Positions 15,671-23,356 of a DNA stretch of 29,396 nt are shown one piece after another; the first letter of the stretch is position 1, and each line of letters opens with the position of its first letter. The DNA comes from CAZGVW01 sp964529265 (lineage in GTDB: Bacteria > Planctomycetota > Phycisphaerae > Phycisphaerales > UBA1924), in the NCBI GenBank assembly GCA_964529265.1, contig CAZGVW010000264.1, positions 1 to 29,396 on the forward strand. Reading direction: 5' to 3'. The translations under genes and the position numbers were made by a program. The notes beneath the pieces were generated by a model. It searched no databases. It worked only from the letters and a program-made list of their open reading frames with translations, and was not told where the DNA came from.

Positions 15671-15994
15671 ATGCAGATGAACATGGCCGATCAACTCACG
15701 CCGCAGGAGGTTCGCGCGCTGCGACAGGTCGTCCTGAAGGCGACCGAGCAGGGCTGGGGCATCGCCATCGGCCTGCTGTTCGGCGTCGGTCTGTTCCTGG
15801 CGACGGCGGCGCTCGTCATCAAGGGGGGGCCCAATCCGGGCCCGCACCTCGGGCTGCTGAGCATCTACTTCCCGGGCTACAGCATCACGTGGCTCGGCGC
15901 GTTCGTCGGCTTCGTCTACGCGTTCGTGCTCGGCTACGCGATCGGCCGGACCGTCGCGACGATCTACAACCGTCTGATCGGACCATTGACCTGA
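15671..15994 (+). CDS. Small multi-pass membrane protein (member 2 of a paralogous pair)
   Basis: A 107-residue protein with two predicted membrane helices, about residues 29-50 and 74-97. They flank LLSIYFPGYSITWLGAFVGF, the counterpart of the block in the preceding gene. Shared positions are LLS-x-YF-x-GY-x2-TW-x-GAF-x-GF-x2-AFV-x-G. The N-terminal 27 residues are charged and probably cytoplasmic. Three ATGs lie close together (15671, 15677, 15683); the first is used. The gene starts 3 nt after its paralogue, so the two are almost certainly co-expressed, which fits a hetero-oligomer. No known catalytic motif and no recognised family. Confidence 0.75.
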   Translation: MQMNMADQLTPQEVRALRQVVLKATEQGWGIAIGLLFGVGLFLATAALVIKGGPNPGPHLGLLSIYFPGYSITWLGAFVGFVYAFVLGYAIGRTVATIYNRLIGPLT

Positions 15995-16120
15995 CGGGCG
16001 ACCGGGCCCGAGACGCGATATTAGTCATCTCTCAGGTAGACTCGTCAGGCCGATCCAGGACGGAACGATGCAGGGGCGGGCCGGTCTGTGTGTTTGCGTG
16101 ACGTCCGCCGGCCATGGTGC

Positions 16121-16136
16121 TGGTCCGGTTCTTGCC
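16121..16136 (+). promoter_or_regulatory. Sigma-54-like promoter candidate of the radical SAM/PAPS operon
   Basis: TGGTCCGGTTCTTGCC has the invariant GG-N10-GC spacing and an exact TTGC -12 block, and matches 9 of 12 consensus positions. The predicted start of transcription near 16147 gives a leader of about 31 nt to ATG 16178. It lies in the 183-nt gap between the paired membrane proteins and the operon, in which I see no gene. Confidence 0.5.
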
Positions 16137-16177
16137 ATTCCAACCGCTCGCGGGCTTGAACGTCCGCGCCCAGTACG

Positions 16178-17290
16178 ATGAACGTCCTCGACCGAATCGT
16201 GCGCCACCGGCGGATCATGCAGCGGCAGCGCGGCGAGCTGCAGACGCCGCCGTTCCTGGTCCTGTTCATCAACTCGATCTGCAACATGAAGTGCGACCAC
16301 TGCTTCTACTGGACGCACCTCAACAAGCGCGACGACCTCACGAAGGACGAGATCCTCGCCCTGTCGCGATCGCTTGGCCAAATCGAGAACCTGAACCTCT
16401 CGGGGGGTGAACCCTTCCTGCGCCGCGAGTTCGCGGAAATCTGCCGTCACTTCATCGACGTCAACGGCGTCAGGCAGATCTACGTGCCGACGAACGGCTG
16501 GTACACCGAGAAAGTCGTCCAGGCGGTGACGGATACCCTGAAGGCGCCGGCGCTCGATCTGTTCGCGGTGGAGCTGTCGCTGGACGGGATGCCGGAGTTC
16601 CACGATCGGTTCCGGGTCGCGCCCGGCTCATTCGCACGGGCGATGACCACTTACGACGCGCTGGCGGAGCTGCAGCGGCGCGACGCGCGCCTCCGCATCC
16701 ATGCGATTTCCACGGCGACTGACGTCAACGTGGACGAGATCCGGACGCTGACGACGTACCTGTACGATCGCTGCCCGCAGATGGATCACCACAACCTGGC
16801 CCTCATCCGCGGCGACCGCAAGAATCCGGCGTTGAAGACGCCGGAGCTGAAGGCGTATGCGAACCTGTACGACTACGTGCGCCGGCTGTGGTCGCCCCGC
16901 GAACACGGGCGCTACGGCGCCATCGTCGAGCCGATGCTGCAGTGGGCCAAAATCGAGACGCTGACCCGGCAGACGCAGGTCGCCCGATGCAGCGCGGGCC
17001 GCCTGAGCGCGGTGGTGTCCGCCAACGGCGACGTGAGCGTCTGCGAATTGCACGAGCCGCTCGGCAATCTCCGGCAGCAGTCGTTCTGGGAGATCTGGAC
17101 GTCGGAGAAGGCGCGCGCGCTGCGCGCCTCGATCGCGCGCCGCGAGTGCCACTGCACGACCGAGGTGTTCCTCTGGCCCAGCATCGTCTACCAGCCGACG
17201 CATCTGCTCCAGGCCATGGCCGGCGCGCGCGTGTGGCGCCGCGTGCGCCCGCTCGCGGACGGCGAAAAGATCGTGCTGCCGATGGCGTGA
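16178..17290 (+). CDS. Radical SAM protein with SPASM-like C-terminal domain
   Basis: A 370-residue radical S-adenosylmethionine enzyme. The iron-sulfur motif C-x3-C-x2-C is Cys35, Cys39 and Cys42 (CNMKCDHC). NLSGGEPFLR gives the GGEP SAM-binding motif and VELSLDG is the usual strand-5 region. The C-terminal third has further cysteines (ARCSAG, VSVCELHEPLGN, ECHCTTE) in the order expected for a SPASM or twitch-type auxiliary cluster. It is the first gene of an operon with the sulfate-activation genes; its stop overlaps the next ATG by 1 nt (TGATG). Members of this general class modify peptides or sugars; no peptide substrate gene is visible nearby. Function in glycan decoration is inference. 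Confidence 0.9.
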   Translation: MNVLDRIVRHRRIMQRQRGELQTPPFLVLFINSICNMKCDHCFYWTHLNKRDDLTKDEILALSRSLGQIENLNLSGGEPFLRREFAEICRHFIDVNGVRQIYVPTNGWYTEKVVQAVTDTLKAPALDLFAVELSLDGMPEFHDRFRVAPGSFARAMTTYDALAELQRRDARLRIHAISTATDVNVDEIRTLTTYLYDRCPQMDHHNLALIRGDRKNPALKTPELKAYANLYDYVRRLWSPREHGRYGAIVEPMLQWAKIETLTRQTQVARCSAGRLSAVVSANGDVSVCELHEPLGNLRQQSFWEIWTSEKARALRASIARRECHCTTEVFLWPSIVYQPTHLLQAMAGARVWRRVRPLADGEKIVLPMA

Positions 17291-19122
17291 TGACGTTTCC
17301 CCTCGCCGCGGCCACCGCGCCCGCCGCGATCACGGCGCCGCGTCTGCACCTGGTGATCAGCGGACACGTCGACCACGGCAAGAGTACGCTCGTCGGCCGC
17401 CTGCTGGCCGATACGGGCTCGCTGCCCGACGGCAAGCTCGAGCAGGTGCGCGCGCTCTGCGCGCGCACGTCGAAGCCATTCGAGTACGCGTTCCTGCTCG
17501 ATGCGCTCAAGGACGAACGCGCGCAGGGGATCACGATTGACGCGGCGCGCGTCTTCTTCAAGACCGATCGACGCCAGTACGTCATTCTCGATGCGCCGGG
17601 GCACATCGAGTTCCTGAAGAACCTGATCACGGGCGCCGCGCGCGCCGATGCCGCGCTGCTCGTCATCGACGCGCACGAGGGCATCCAGGAGAACTCGCGC
17701 CGGCACGCGACGATGCTGTCGATGCTCGGCATCCGGCAGGTGGCGGTCGTGGTCAACAAGATGGACCTGGCGGCCTACGCGCAACGGACATTCGACGGCG
17801 TGGTGGCGGAGTTCGGCGCGTTCCTGAAGAAGCTGGGCACGACCCCGCGCGCGTGGATCCCGGTGTCGGCCCGCCACGGCGGCAACGTCGCCGAGCGATC
17901 GTCCGAGATGTCCTGGTACACCGGCGGCACGGTCCTCGAGACGCTCGATGGCTTCGAGCCGGACGCGCCGCCGCGCGACCGGCCGTTCCGCATGGCCGTG
18001 CAGGACGTCTACAAGTTCACGAACTTCGGTGACGATCGACGCATCGTCGCCGGCACCGTGGAGTCGGGCGCGGCCCGCGTCGGGCAGGAGCTGGTGTTCT
18101 ATCCGTCGGGCAAGCGGGCGCGCATCCAGACGATCGAAGGCTTCGCCGCGCCGGCGGTCGCCGAGGTGGGCGCGGGCGAGGCCGTGGGGTTCACCCTGGC
18201 GCCGCAGATCTATACGAGCCGCGGCGAGATGGCCGCGCGATCCGATCAGCCGCCGATGCACGTGACGACGCGTCTTCGCGTGCACCTCTTCTGGCTCGGA
18301 CGGGCGCCGCTGACGCTGCGCAAGGACTATGGCGTCCGGCTCGGCACCGCGCGCGTGCCGATGCGCCTCGAGGCGATTCATCGCGTCATCGACGCCTCGG
18401 ATCTCGCCGAGGCGGCGGCGCGCGTGGCGGTCGAGCGGAACGAAGTGGCCGAGTGCACGCTGAAGCTGCAGCGGGCCGTGGCGTTCGATCGCGCGGCCGA
18501 TCTGGCGGTGACGGGACGGTTCGTCGTCATCGACGACTTCGACATCCGCGGCGGCGGCATCGTCGTCGACGCGCTGCCCGACAGCGAGGAGTCGCTCCGG
18601 GGCAAGGTGCGGCTGCGCAATGCGAAATGGGCCAGCAGCCACGTGTCGTCCGAGCGGCGCGCGGAACGCTACAGTCAGCGGCCGACGCTGCTGATCGTGA
18701 CCGGGGAGGCGAGCACCGATCGCAAGGGACTCGCGCGCGACCTCGAGGCGCGGCTCTTCGCCGACGGCCGGCTCGTGTACTTCCTCGGGATGGGCAACGT
18801 GCTCTACGGCGTCGACGCGGACATCGAGCGCGGCGAGGAGCAGCGCGCGGAGCACGTCAGGCGCCTCGCCGAAATCGCGAATCTGATGCTCGACGCCGGC
18901 CTCATCCTCATTGTGAGCGCGGCGGAGCTGACGCAGGACGAGCTCGACATCTTCCACACCAGCCTGCCGCCCGAGTTCGTGACCGTGGTGTGGATCGGCG
19001 ATCGCGTGACGACCGACCTCTCGTGCGATCTGGTGCTGAGCGACGCGGACAGCCGCGCGCACGGGGTGGACGCGCTCAAGGCGCTGCTCGAGGACCAGCG
19101 CGCGATCTTCAAGCCATGGTAG
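17290..19122 (+). CDS. cysN: Sulfate adenylyltransferase large subunit (CysN) with degenerate APS-kinase-like tail
   Basis: A 610-residue protein. Residues 1 to about 440 are the GTPase subunit of ATP sulfurylase: G1 GHVDHGKS (25-32), ERAQGITID switch region, DAPGH (101-105) and NKMD (156-159), followed by two beta-barrels. With CysD it makes adenosine 5'-phosphosulfate. Residues of about 463-610 align with APS kinase as in NodQ/CysNC fusions, but the Walker A loop is GEASTDRKG instead of GxxGxGKST. The LDGDNVRHG site has become LGMGNVLYG, so the kinase function should be lost. ATG 17290 overlaps the radical SAM stop; the open frame back to 16888 lies inside that gene and is ignored. The 3' end overlaps the next gene by 7 nt. 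Confidence 0.93.
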   Translation: MTFPLAAATAPAAITAPRLHLVISGHVDHGKSTLVGRLLADTGSLPDGKLEQVRALCARTSKPFEYAFLLDALKDERAQGITIDAARVFFKTDRRQYVILDAPGHIEFLKNLITGAARADAALLVIDAHEGIQENSRRHATMLSMLGIRQVAVVVNKMDLAAYAQRTFDGVVAEFGAFLKKLGTTPRAWIPVSARHGGNVAERSSEMSWYTGGTVLETLDGFEPDAPPRDRPFRMAVQDVYKFTNFGDDRRIVAGTVESGAARVGQELVFYPSGKRARIQTIEGFAAPAVAEVGAGEAVGFTLAPQIYTSRGEMAARSDQPPMHVTTRLRVHLFWLGRAPLTLRKDYGVRLGTARVPMRLEAIHRVIDASDLAEAAARVAVERNEVAECTLKLQRAVAFDRAADLAVTGRFVVIDDFDIRGGGIVVDALPDSEESLRGKVRLRNAKWASSHVSSERRAERYSQRPTLLIVTGEASTDRKGLARDLEARLFADGRLVYFLGMGNVLYGVDADIERGEEQRAEHVRRLAEIANLMLDAGLILIVSAAELTQDELDIFHTSLPPEFVTVVWIGDRVTTDLSCDLVLSDADSRAHGVDALKALLEDQRAIFKPW

Positions 19123-20411
19123 ACGCGATCGATCGTCCGCTCGTCTCCCGCGTCGTCGAGACCGCCCGCGAGGCCGGGCGGCTGATCCGCGAGCATCGCG
19201 ACAGCCGGTCGCGTCCGGACTGGAAGGTGGACGGGTCGCCGCTGACCGACGCCGATCGCGCCAGCCATGACGCCATCGTCGGCGCGCTTCGCCAGATCGA
19301 TCCGGGCACGCCGATCGTGTCCGAGGAAGGGGCCATCCCGCCGGCGATGGAGCGAGCGGCCTGGCGCCGCTTCTGGCTGGTCGATCCGCTCGATGGCACG
19401 CGTGAGTTCGTCGACGGGCTTCCGGACTACACGGTCAACATCGCGCTGATCGCCGAGGGCGTGCCCATCGTCGGGGTCGTGCATGCGCCGGACCGGGACG
19501 TCCTGTATTACGGCGCGCGCGGGCTCGGGTCGTGGCGGCAGGACGGCGGCGCGGCGCCCGTGCGCATCTACAGCCGTCCGCCGGCGCCCGGCACGCCGCT
19601 CCGCATGGTCGAGAGCCGATCGCATCGATCGGTGGAGCTCGACGAGTTTGCGCGCGCCTGGCCGGTGTGCGAGCGCGTGGCGGTCGGCAGCTCGCTCAAG
19701 TTCTGCTGGCTGGCGGAGGGACGGGCCGACGTGTACGTGCGGTTCACGCCGCTCAGCGAGTGGGACGTCGCGGCCGGCGATGCGGTCTTTCGATGGTCAT
19801 CCCCCTCGAGCGCCCCACGGGACTCGCCGCTTCAGTACAACACCGCGGATCTCCCGGTCCAGCGGTTCGTGATCGGCTTCACGCCGCCGCCGCCCGCGGT
19901 CGTCTGGTTCACCGGACTCTCCGGCGCGGGAAAGACGACGATCGCGCGGCTCGTCGCCGCGCGCGTGCGGCAGATGGGCGCCCCGGTCGAGCTGCTCGAC
20001 GGCGACGAGATCCGTGCCGTCTTTCCCCACGTGGGCTTCTCGCGCGCCGAGCGCGACACGCATGTCCGCCGCGTCGGGCATGCCGCGGCGCTGCTCGAAA
20101 AGCATGGCGTGACGACCCTGGTGTCGCTCGTCTCTCCGTACCGCGACTCGCGCGAATTCGTGCGCGGCCTCTGCCGCCGGTTCATCGAGGTCTACGTCTC
20201 CACGCCACTCGACGAGTGCGAGCGGCGCGACGTGAAGGGACTGTACGAGCGCGCGCGGCGCGGCGACGTGCCGCAGTTCACCGGGATAGCGGATCCATAC
20301 GAGCCGCCAGCGGCGCCGGCGCTCGTGATCGACACGCAACAGACGTCGCCGGCCGAGGCGGCCGCCCGGGTGATCGACGCCCTCATGGGCAGCGTGGTGG
20401 TGAACGCGTGA
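19116..20411 (+). CDS. CysQ-CysC fusion: 3'(2'),5'-bisphosphate nucleotidase plus APS kinase
   Basis: A 431-residue two-domain protein. Residues 1 to about 250 are an inositol-monophosphatase-fold CysQ, which hydrolyses PAP to AMP: SEE (69-71), DPLDGT (90-95) and WDVAAG (216-221) are the metal-binding signatures. Residues of about 260-431 are an intact APS kinase: Walker A GLSGAGKTT (267-275), LDGDEIR (Asp295 and Asp297), GFSRAERD, SLVSPYRDSR and DVKGLYERARRGDVPQFTGI. The C-terminal half thus supplies PAPS, while the N-terminal half removes the product of sulfotransfer. ATG 19116 lies within the last codons of cysN, and the stop overlaps cysD by 4 nt, so all are coupled. It takes over the kinase role that the CysN tail has lost. 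Confidence 0.93.
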   Translation: MVDAIDRPLVSRVVETAREAGRLIREHRDSRSRPDWKVDGSPLTDADRASHDAIVGALRQIDPGTPIVSEEGAIPPAMERAAWRRFWLVDPLDGTREFVDGLPDYTVNIALIAEGVPIVGVVHAPDRDVLYYGARGLGSWRQDGGAAPVRIYSRPPAPGTPLRMVESRSHRSVELDEFARAWPVCERVAVGSSLKFCWLAEGRADVYVRFTPLSEWDVAAGDAVFRWSSPSSAPRDSPLQYNTADLPVQRFVIGFTPPPPAVVWFTGLSGAGKTTIARLVAARVRQMGAPVELLDGDEIRAVFPHVGFSRAERDTHVRRVGHAAALLEKHGVTTLVSLVSPYRDSREFVRGLCRRFIEVYVSTPLDECERRDVKGLYERARRGDVPQFTGIADPYEPPAAPALVIDTQQTSPAEAAARVIDALMGSVVVNA

Positions 20412-21298
20412 CGGGCACGGCCGAACTGGACCAGCTCGAGGCGCGGAGCATACACATCCTGCGTGAAGCGTACGCCTCGTTCAAACAGCTCTGCATGCTC
20501 TGGTCGATCGGCAAGGACAGCACCGTGCTGCTGTGGCTGACGCGGAAGGCGTTCTTCGGCCACGTGCCGTTCCCGCTCGTTCACATCGACACGTCATTCA
20601 AGATTCCCGAGATGATCACCTACCGCGATCGCCTCGCGGCCGAATGGCACCTCCATCTCATCTACGGCCAGAACGAAGCGGCGCTCGCGGCGAAGCAGAC
20701 CTTTCCGGATCGGGCGGTCGATCGGCTCGAGTGCTGCCGCCTGCTGAAGACGGACGCGTTGAAGGCGACGCTCGACGGCACGGGCCCGCGATACCGGTTC
20801 AACCACGTGACGAAGGCGTACGAGCCGGACAGCCATCGCGATCCCTACACCGGCGTCATCGTCGGCGCACGTTCCGACGAGGAGGGCAGTCGATCGAAGG
20901 AGCGGTACTTCTCGCCGCGCAATCAGCACCACACGTGGGACATCGCGGAGCAGCCGCCGGAGTTCTGGAACCAGTTCAAGACCGAATTCGCGCCCGGCAC
21001 GCACGTCCGGATCCATCCGCTGCTCGACTGGACCGAGTTGAACATCTGGGAATACATCGACCGCGAACAGATTCCGGTGGCGAGCCTCTATTTCGATCAC
21101 GGCACCGGACGACGGTACCGGTCGCTTGGCTGCGGACCATGCACCGGTCCGGTTGAGTCAACGGCCCGGTCCGTCTCCGAGATCATCGAAGAGCTTCGAA
21201 CCGGCAAGTTCCGCAACATCTCCGAACGCTCGGGCCGCGCCCAGGACGCGGTGGATGGAGGCGGGCTCGAGACTCTTCGTCGCGATGGATACATGTGA
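20408..21298 (+). CDS. cysD: Sulfate adenylyltransferase small subunit (CysD)
   Basis: A 296-residue N-type ATP pyrophosphatase of the PAPS-reductase/CysD fold, close to the usual length of about 300. The PP-loop is SIGKDS (33-38). HIDTSFKIPEM, RLECCRLLKT and GARSDEEGSRSKER are characteristic of CysD, which adenylates sulfate with energy from CysN's GTPase. The C-terminus with GCGPCTGPVES and GRAQD is complete. The start is GTG 20408, overlapping the CysQ-CysC stop (GTGA). The operon order here, cysN then cysQC then cysD, differs from the usual cysD-cysN order. No assimilatory reductase genes (cysH, cysI, cysJ) accompany it, so PAPS is probably meant for sulfation. Confidence 0.95.
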   Translation: MTGTAELDQLEARSIHILREAYASFKQLCMLWSIGKDSTVLLWLTRKAFFGHVPFPLVHIDTSFKIPEMITYRDRLAAEWHLHLIYGQNEAALAAKQTFPDRAVDRLECCRLLKTDALKATLDGTGPRYRFNHVTKAYEPDSHRDPYTGVIVGARSDEEGSRSKERYFSPRNQHHTWDIAEQPPEFWNQFKTEFAPGTHVRIHPLLDWTELNIWEYIDREQIPVASLYFDHGTGRRYRSLGCGPCTGPVESTARSVSEIIEELRTGKFRNISERSGRAQDAVDGGGLETLRRDGYM

Positions 21299-21318
21299 CG
21301 GCCGCTCCTGTCCTCACT

Positions 21319-21345
21319 CCACCCGCGTCCGCGTCGTCGGGGTGG
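21319..21345. terminator. Weak hairpin between convergent cysD and GT-C genes
   Basis: CCACCC (21319-21324) and GGGTGG (21340-21345) are inverted arms with a 15-nt loop in the 58-nt gap between the convergent genes. There is no T-run. It may slow or end transcription, but the evidence is thin. Confidence 0.22.
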
Positions 21346-21356
21346 CGTCGACCCAA

Positions 21357-23123
21357 TCACCGATCCGCTCCGAGATTCAGAAGCCTGGCGATGAAAACCC
21401 TGCCGATTCCCCGGAAACCGGGAAACGCCGCCGATCCTCCGGGAGTGTCATCGTCCTGGCGGTACACGATCGTGTAGCCGGCCCTGTCGAGCGCAGACGC
21501 GATATCGCGAGGAAAGTCGCCCCAGTAGATCTCGTAGATCAGGTCCGGCACCGGTATTCCGCACTGAAGTCGATAGTCGTCGCGACGCCTCAGGTAGTTT
21601 GGCACCGTGATCAGGAGCCCCCAGACAGTCCGAGGCGCGTCCCGCGAGATCGGGCATTCGCTGAAATCGCGGGTGACCAACCCGAAGCGATCCACGTACC
21701 TGATCGCGTTGGGGCGGCTCTGTGCGACGTGATACATGACAAAGCCGCTCTGCCCGCTGAATACCGTCACCGGCCGCTTTCGGGCCAGGACCAGATCGAT
21801 CTGGCGCTCGAGTTCGACGACGGCAGGGAAATAGCGACGATGGTCGTGGTTGGCCCGCTCGAACCAATGAAACCGCTTGTGCGCGGGATCGGTAACCGGG
21901 GTTACGGCCCAGATCGGATCGCTGTACGACTTGTCGCGTGCGAACACCAACAACCCTCCGGCCTGGACTGCGACCCAGACCAGCGCGGCGATGTAGAGCC
22001 AGCGGCCTGACAGTGCGCGCGAGAGCAGTCCCGTCGCGAGCACTGCCGCCGCCGGAATGGCTGGAACGAAGAACCGCCCGGCGTGCATGCCATCGCCGCC
22101 CGAGAAGACGATGAAGCCGAGGTTCGCGACGACGAACGTGGCGCAGAGTGCCTCGACGTCGAGATCGCGGGGCCGCGCGATGCGAGCGTATGCAATGAGA
22201 ACGGTGGCGATCGCGGCCAGAAGCCACAGGACGGCGAACTCGCTGTTGAGGCTGTCAGCGAGGTATCCGAGTCCATCGAACATCTTCTGCCTGCTGAGCA
22301 GCTTCGCTTTCGCGTAAGCGGGCTCGGGCATCAGCCGATCGAAAGCCCAGAAGCGGAATGTCGAGATCACACCCGCAACCGCCAGTGCGATTCCCGTGAC
22401 CGTGGCCAGCAATCGCACCGGCGCCGTCCACGATGCGGCCGTGCCCGATCTCCGATGCCGCAGGATCTCCAACAACCAGAGGCCGACGGTCAACGCGACG
22501 ACGATCAGCAGCGCTTCCGGCCTGGACAGCATGTACGCCGCCACAACGGCAACCAGGCTGGCAAGCAGCGTCGCCTCGAGTCCACGAACCAGTCCGCGCG
22601 ACAGAGCCAGGAGCAGGAGCGTGCCACACAGCGCCGCCAATGTCGCTTCCATGCCGCCGAACGACCAGTAAGTGTAGAACGGGCTGCTGGCCACAATCAC
22701 GGGAGCCAGGCGTCCGGTGGTGACTCCCACCAGCCGACCGAGCGAAGCCGTTGCCGCGATCGAGACGGCGCCGAAGATGACGGATGCAATGCGACCAATC
22801 ACCGGCGCATCGATCCCCGTCAGCCATGCGATCGGGGCAATGATGAGGACGAATCCGAGCGTCGAACTCTGTTCAACGAAGTGGCCGTTGTAGTTCACGA
22901 GCTGCCCTGACTCGGCCAGACTGTGCGCGGACCAGAAAGTAATATAGGCGTCGTCCCATCCGGCGGATGGAACGAATACAATGCCGAACGCAAGAAACCC
23001 AACCATCGTGACGGCCAATTCGATCCGCGCGCGGCGTCGATCGATTCGCGTTCCAGAAAGCGACAGCATTGTCTCGACCCAGGAGGCTCCCGAACGACTT
23101 CGAAGCGCCGTCTCGGCTGACAT
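21357..23123 (-). CDS. GT-C-fold integral membrane glycosyltransferase, AftB-like motif
   Basis: A 588-residue protein with about ten hydrophobic helices from residue 36 to about 440 and a soluble C-terminal domain. After the first helix comes GWDDAYITFWSAHSL with the Asp57-Asp58 pair, then VNYNGHFVEQSSTLGFV. This resembles the DDAY ... YN ... VE ... TSPLW pattern of AftB-type arabinosyltransferases and related GT-C enzymes, which use polyprenyl-phosphate sugars at the outer face of the membrane. The start is ATG 23123, which has no clear ribosome site; ATG 23069 is an alternative. It is convergent with cysD and divergent from the GT2 gene. Base composition is less GC-rich than the PAPS operon. 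The sugar is unknown. Confidence 0.82.
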   Translation of the reverse strand: MSAETALRSRSGASWVETMLSLSGTRIDRRRARIELAVTMVGFLAFGIVFVPSAGWDDAYITFWSAHSLAESGQLVNYNGHFVEQSSTLGFVLIIAPIAWLTGIDAPVIGRIASVIFGAVSIAATASLGRLVGVTTGRLAPVIVASSPFYTYWSFGGMEATLAALCGTLLLLALSRGLVRGLEATLLASLVAVVAAYMLSRPEALLIVVALTVGLWLLEILRHRRSGTAASWTAPVRLLATVTGIALAVAGVISTFRFWAFDRLMPEPAYAKAKLLSRQKMFDGLGYLADSLNSEFAVLWLLAAIATVLIAYARIARPRDLDVEALCATFVVANLGFIVFSGGDGMHAGRFFVPAIPAAAVLATGLLSRALSGRWLYIAALVWVAVQAGGLLVFARDKSYSDPIWAVTPVTDPAHKRFHWFERANHDHRRYFPAVVELERQIDLVLARKRPVTVFSGQSGFVMYHVAQSRPNAIRYVDRFGLVTRDFSECPISRDAPRTVWGLLITVPNYLRRRDDYRLQCGIPVPDLIYEIYWGDFPRDIASALDRAGYTIVYRQDDDTPGGSAAFPGFRGIGRVFIARLLNLGADR

Positions 23124-23224
23124 AAGTCAGCCGATTCCAGGACAATCCGGCGGTGGTCATCGAGACACGAGCGCGTCGGCAGCTCGTCCCCGGCATTGCC
23201 GGCGATTCTCTCTCAGATTCCACA

Positions 23225-23278
23225 CCTCGCCGTGGCGAGGCGGGACCCGCGGTGGGCCGGATAATTGCAATCCGCGGG
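23225..23278. promoter_or_regulatory. Two adjacent inverted repeats in the divergent GT-C / GT2 promoter region
   Basis: CCTCGCC-GT-GGCGAGG (23225-23240) is followed by CCCGCGG (23246-23252) paired with CCGCGGG (23272-23278) around a 19-nt loop. The loop includes the palindrome ATTGCAAT (23264-23271). That palindrome could serve as a -12 block in either direction: GG-N10-GC matches lie at 23254-23269 (plus) and 23266-23281 (minus). A shared regulatory region is likely; sigma-54 use is speculative. Confidence 0.4.
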
Positions 23279-23356
23279 CCTGGGGCGGCGACTGTCGTGA
23301 TGTGGCGCTGCACCCGACGAGCACGTCGACCCACCAGTATCTGCCGGAGAACGCGG

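Noticed and set aside
16888..17289. Upstream extension of the cysN frame
   Set aside because: It lies wholly inside the radical SAM gene; ATG 17290 is the start, overlapping that gene's stop and placed properly before the G1 motif.
17188..19062. Antisense open frame of 624 codons opposite cysN
   Set aside because: It is a high-GC shadow of a well-supported GTPase gene.
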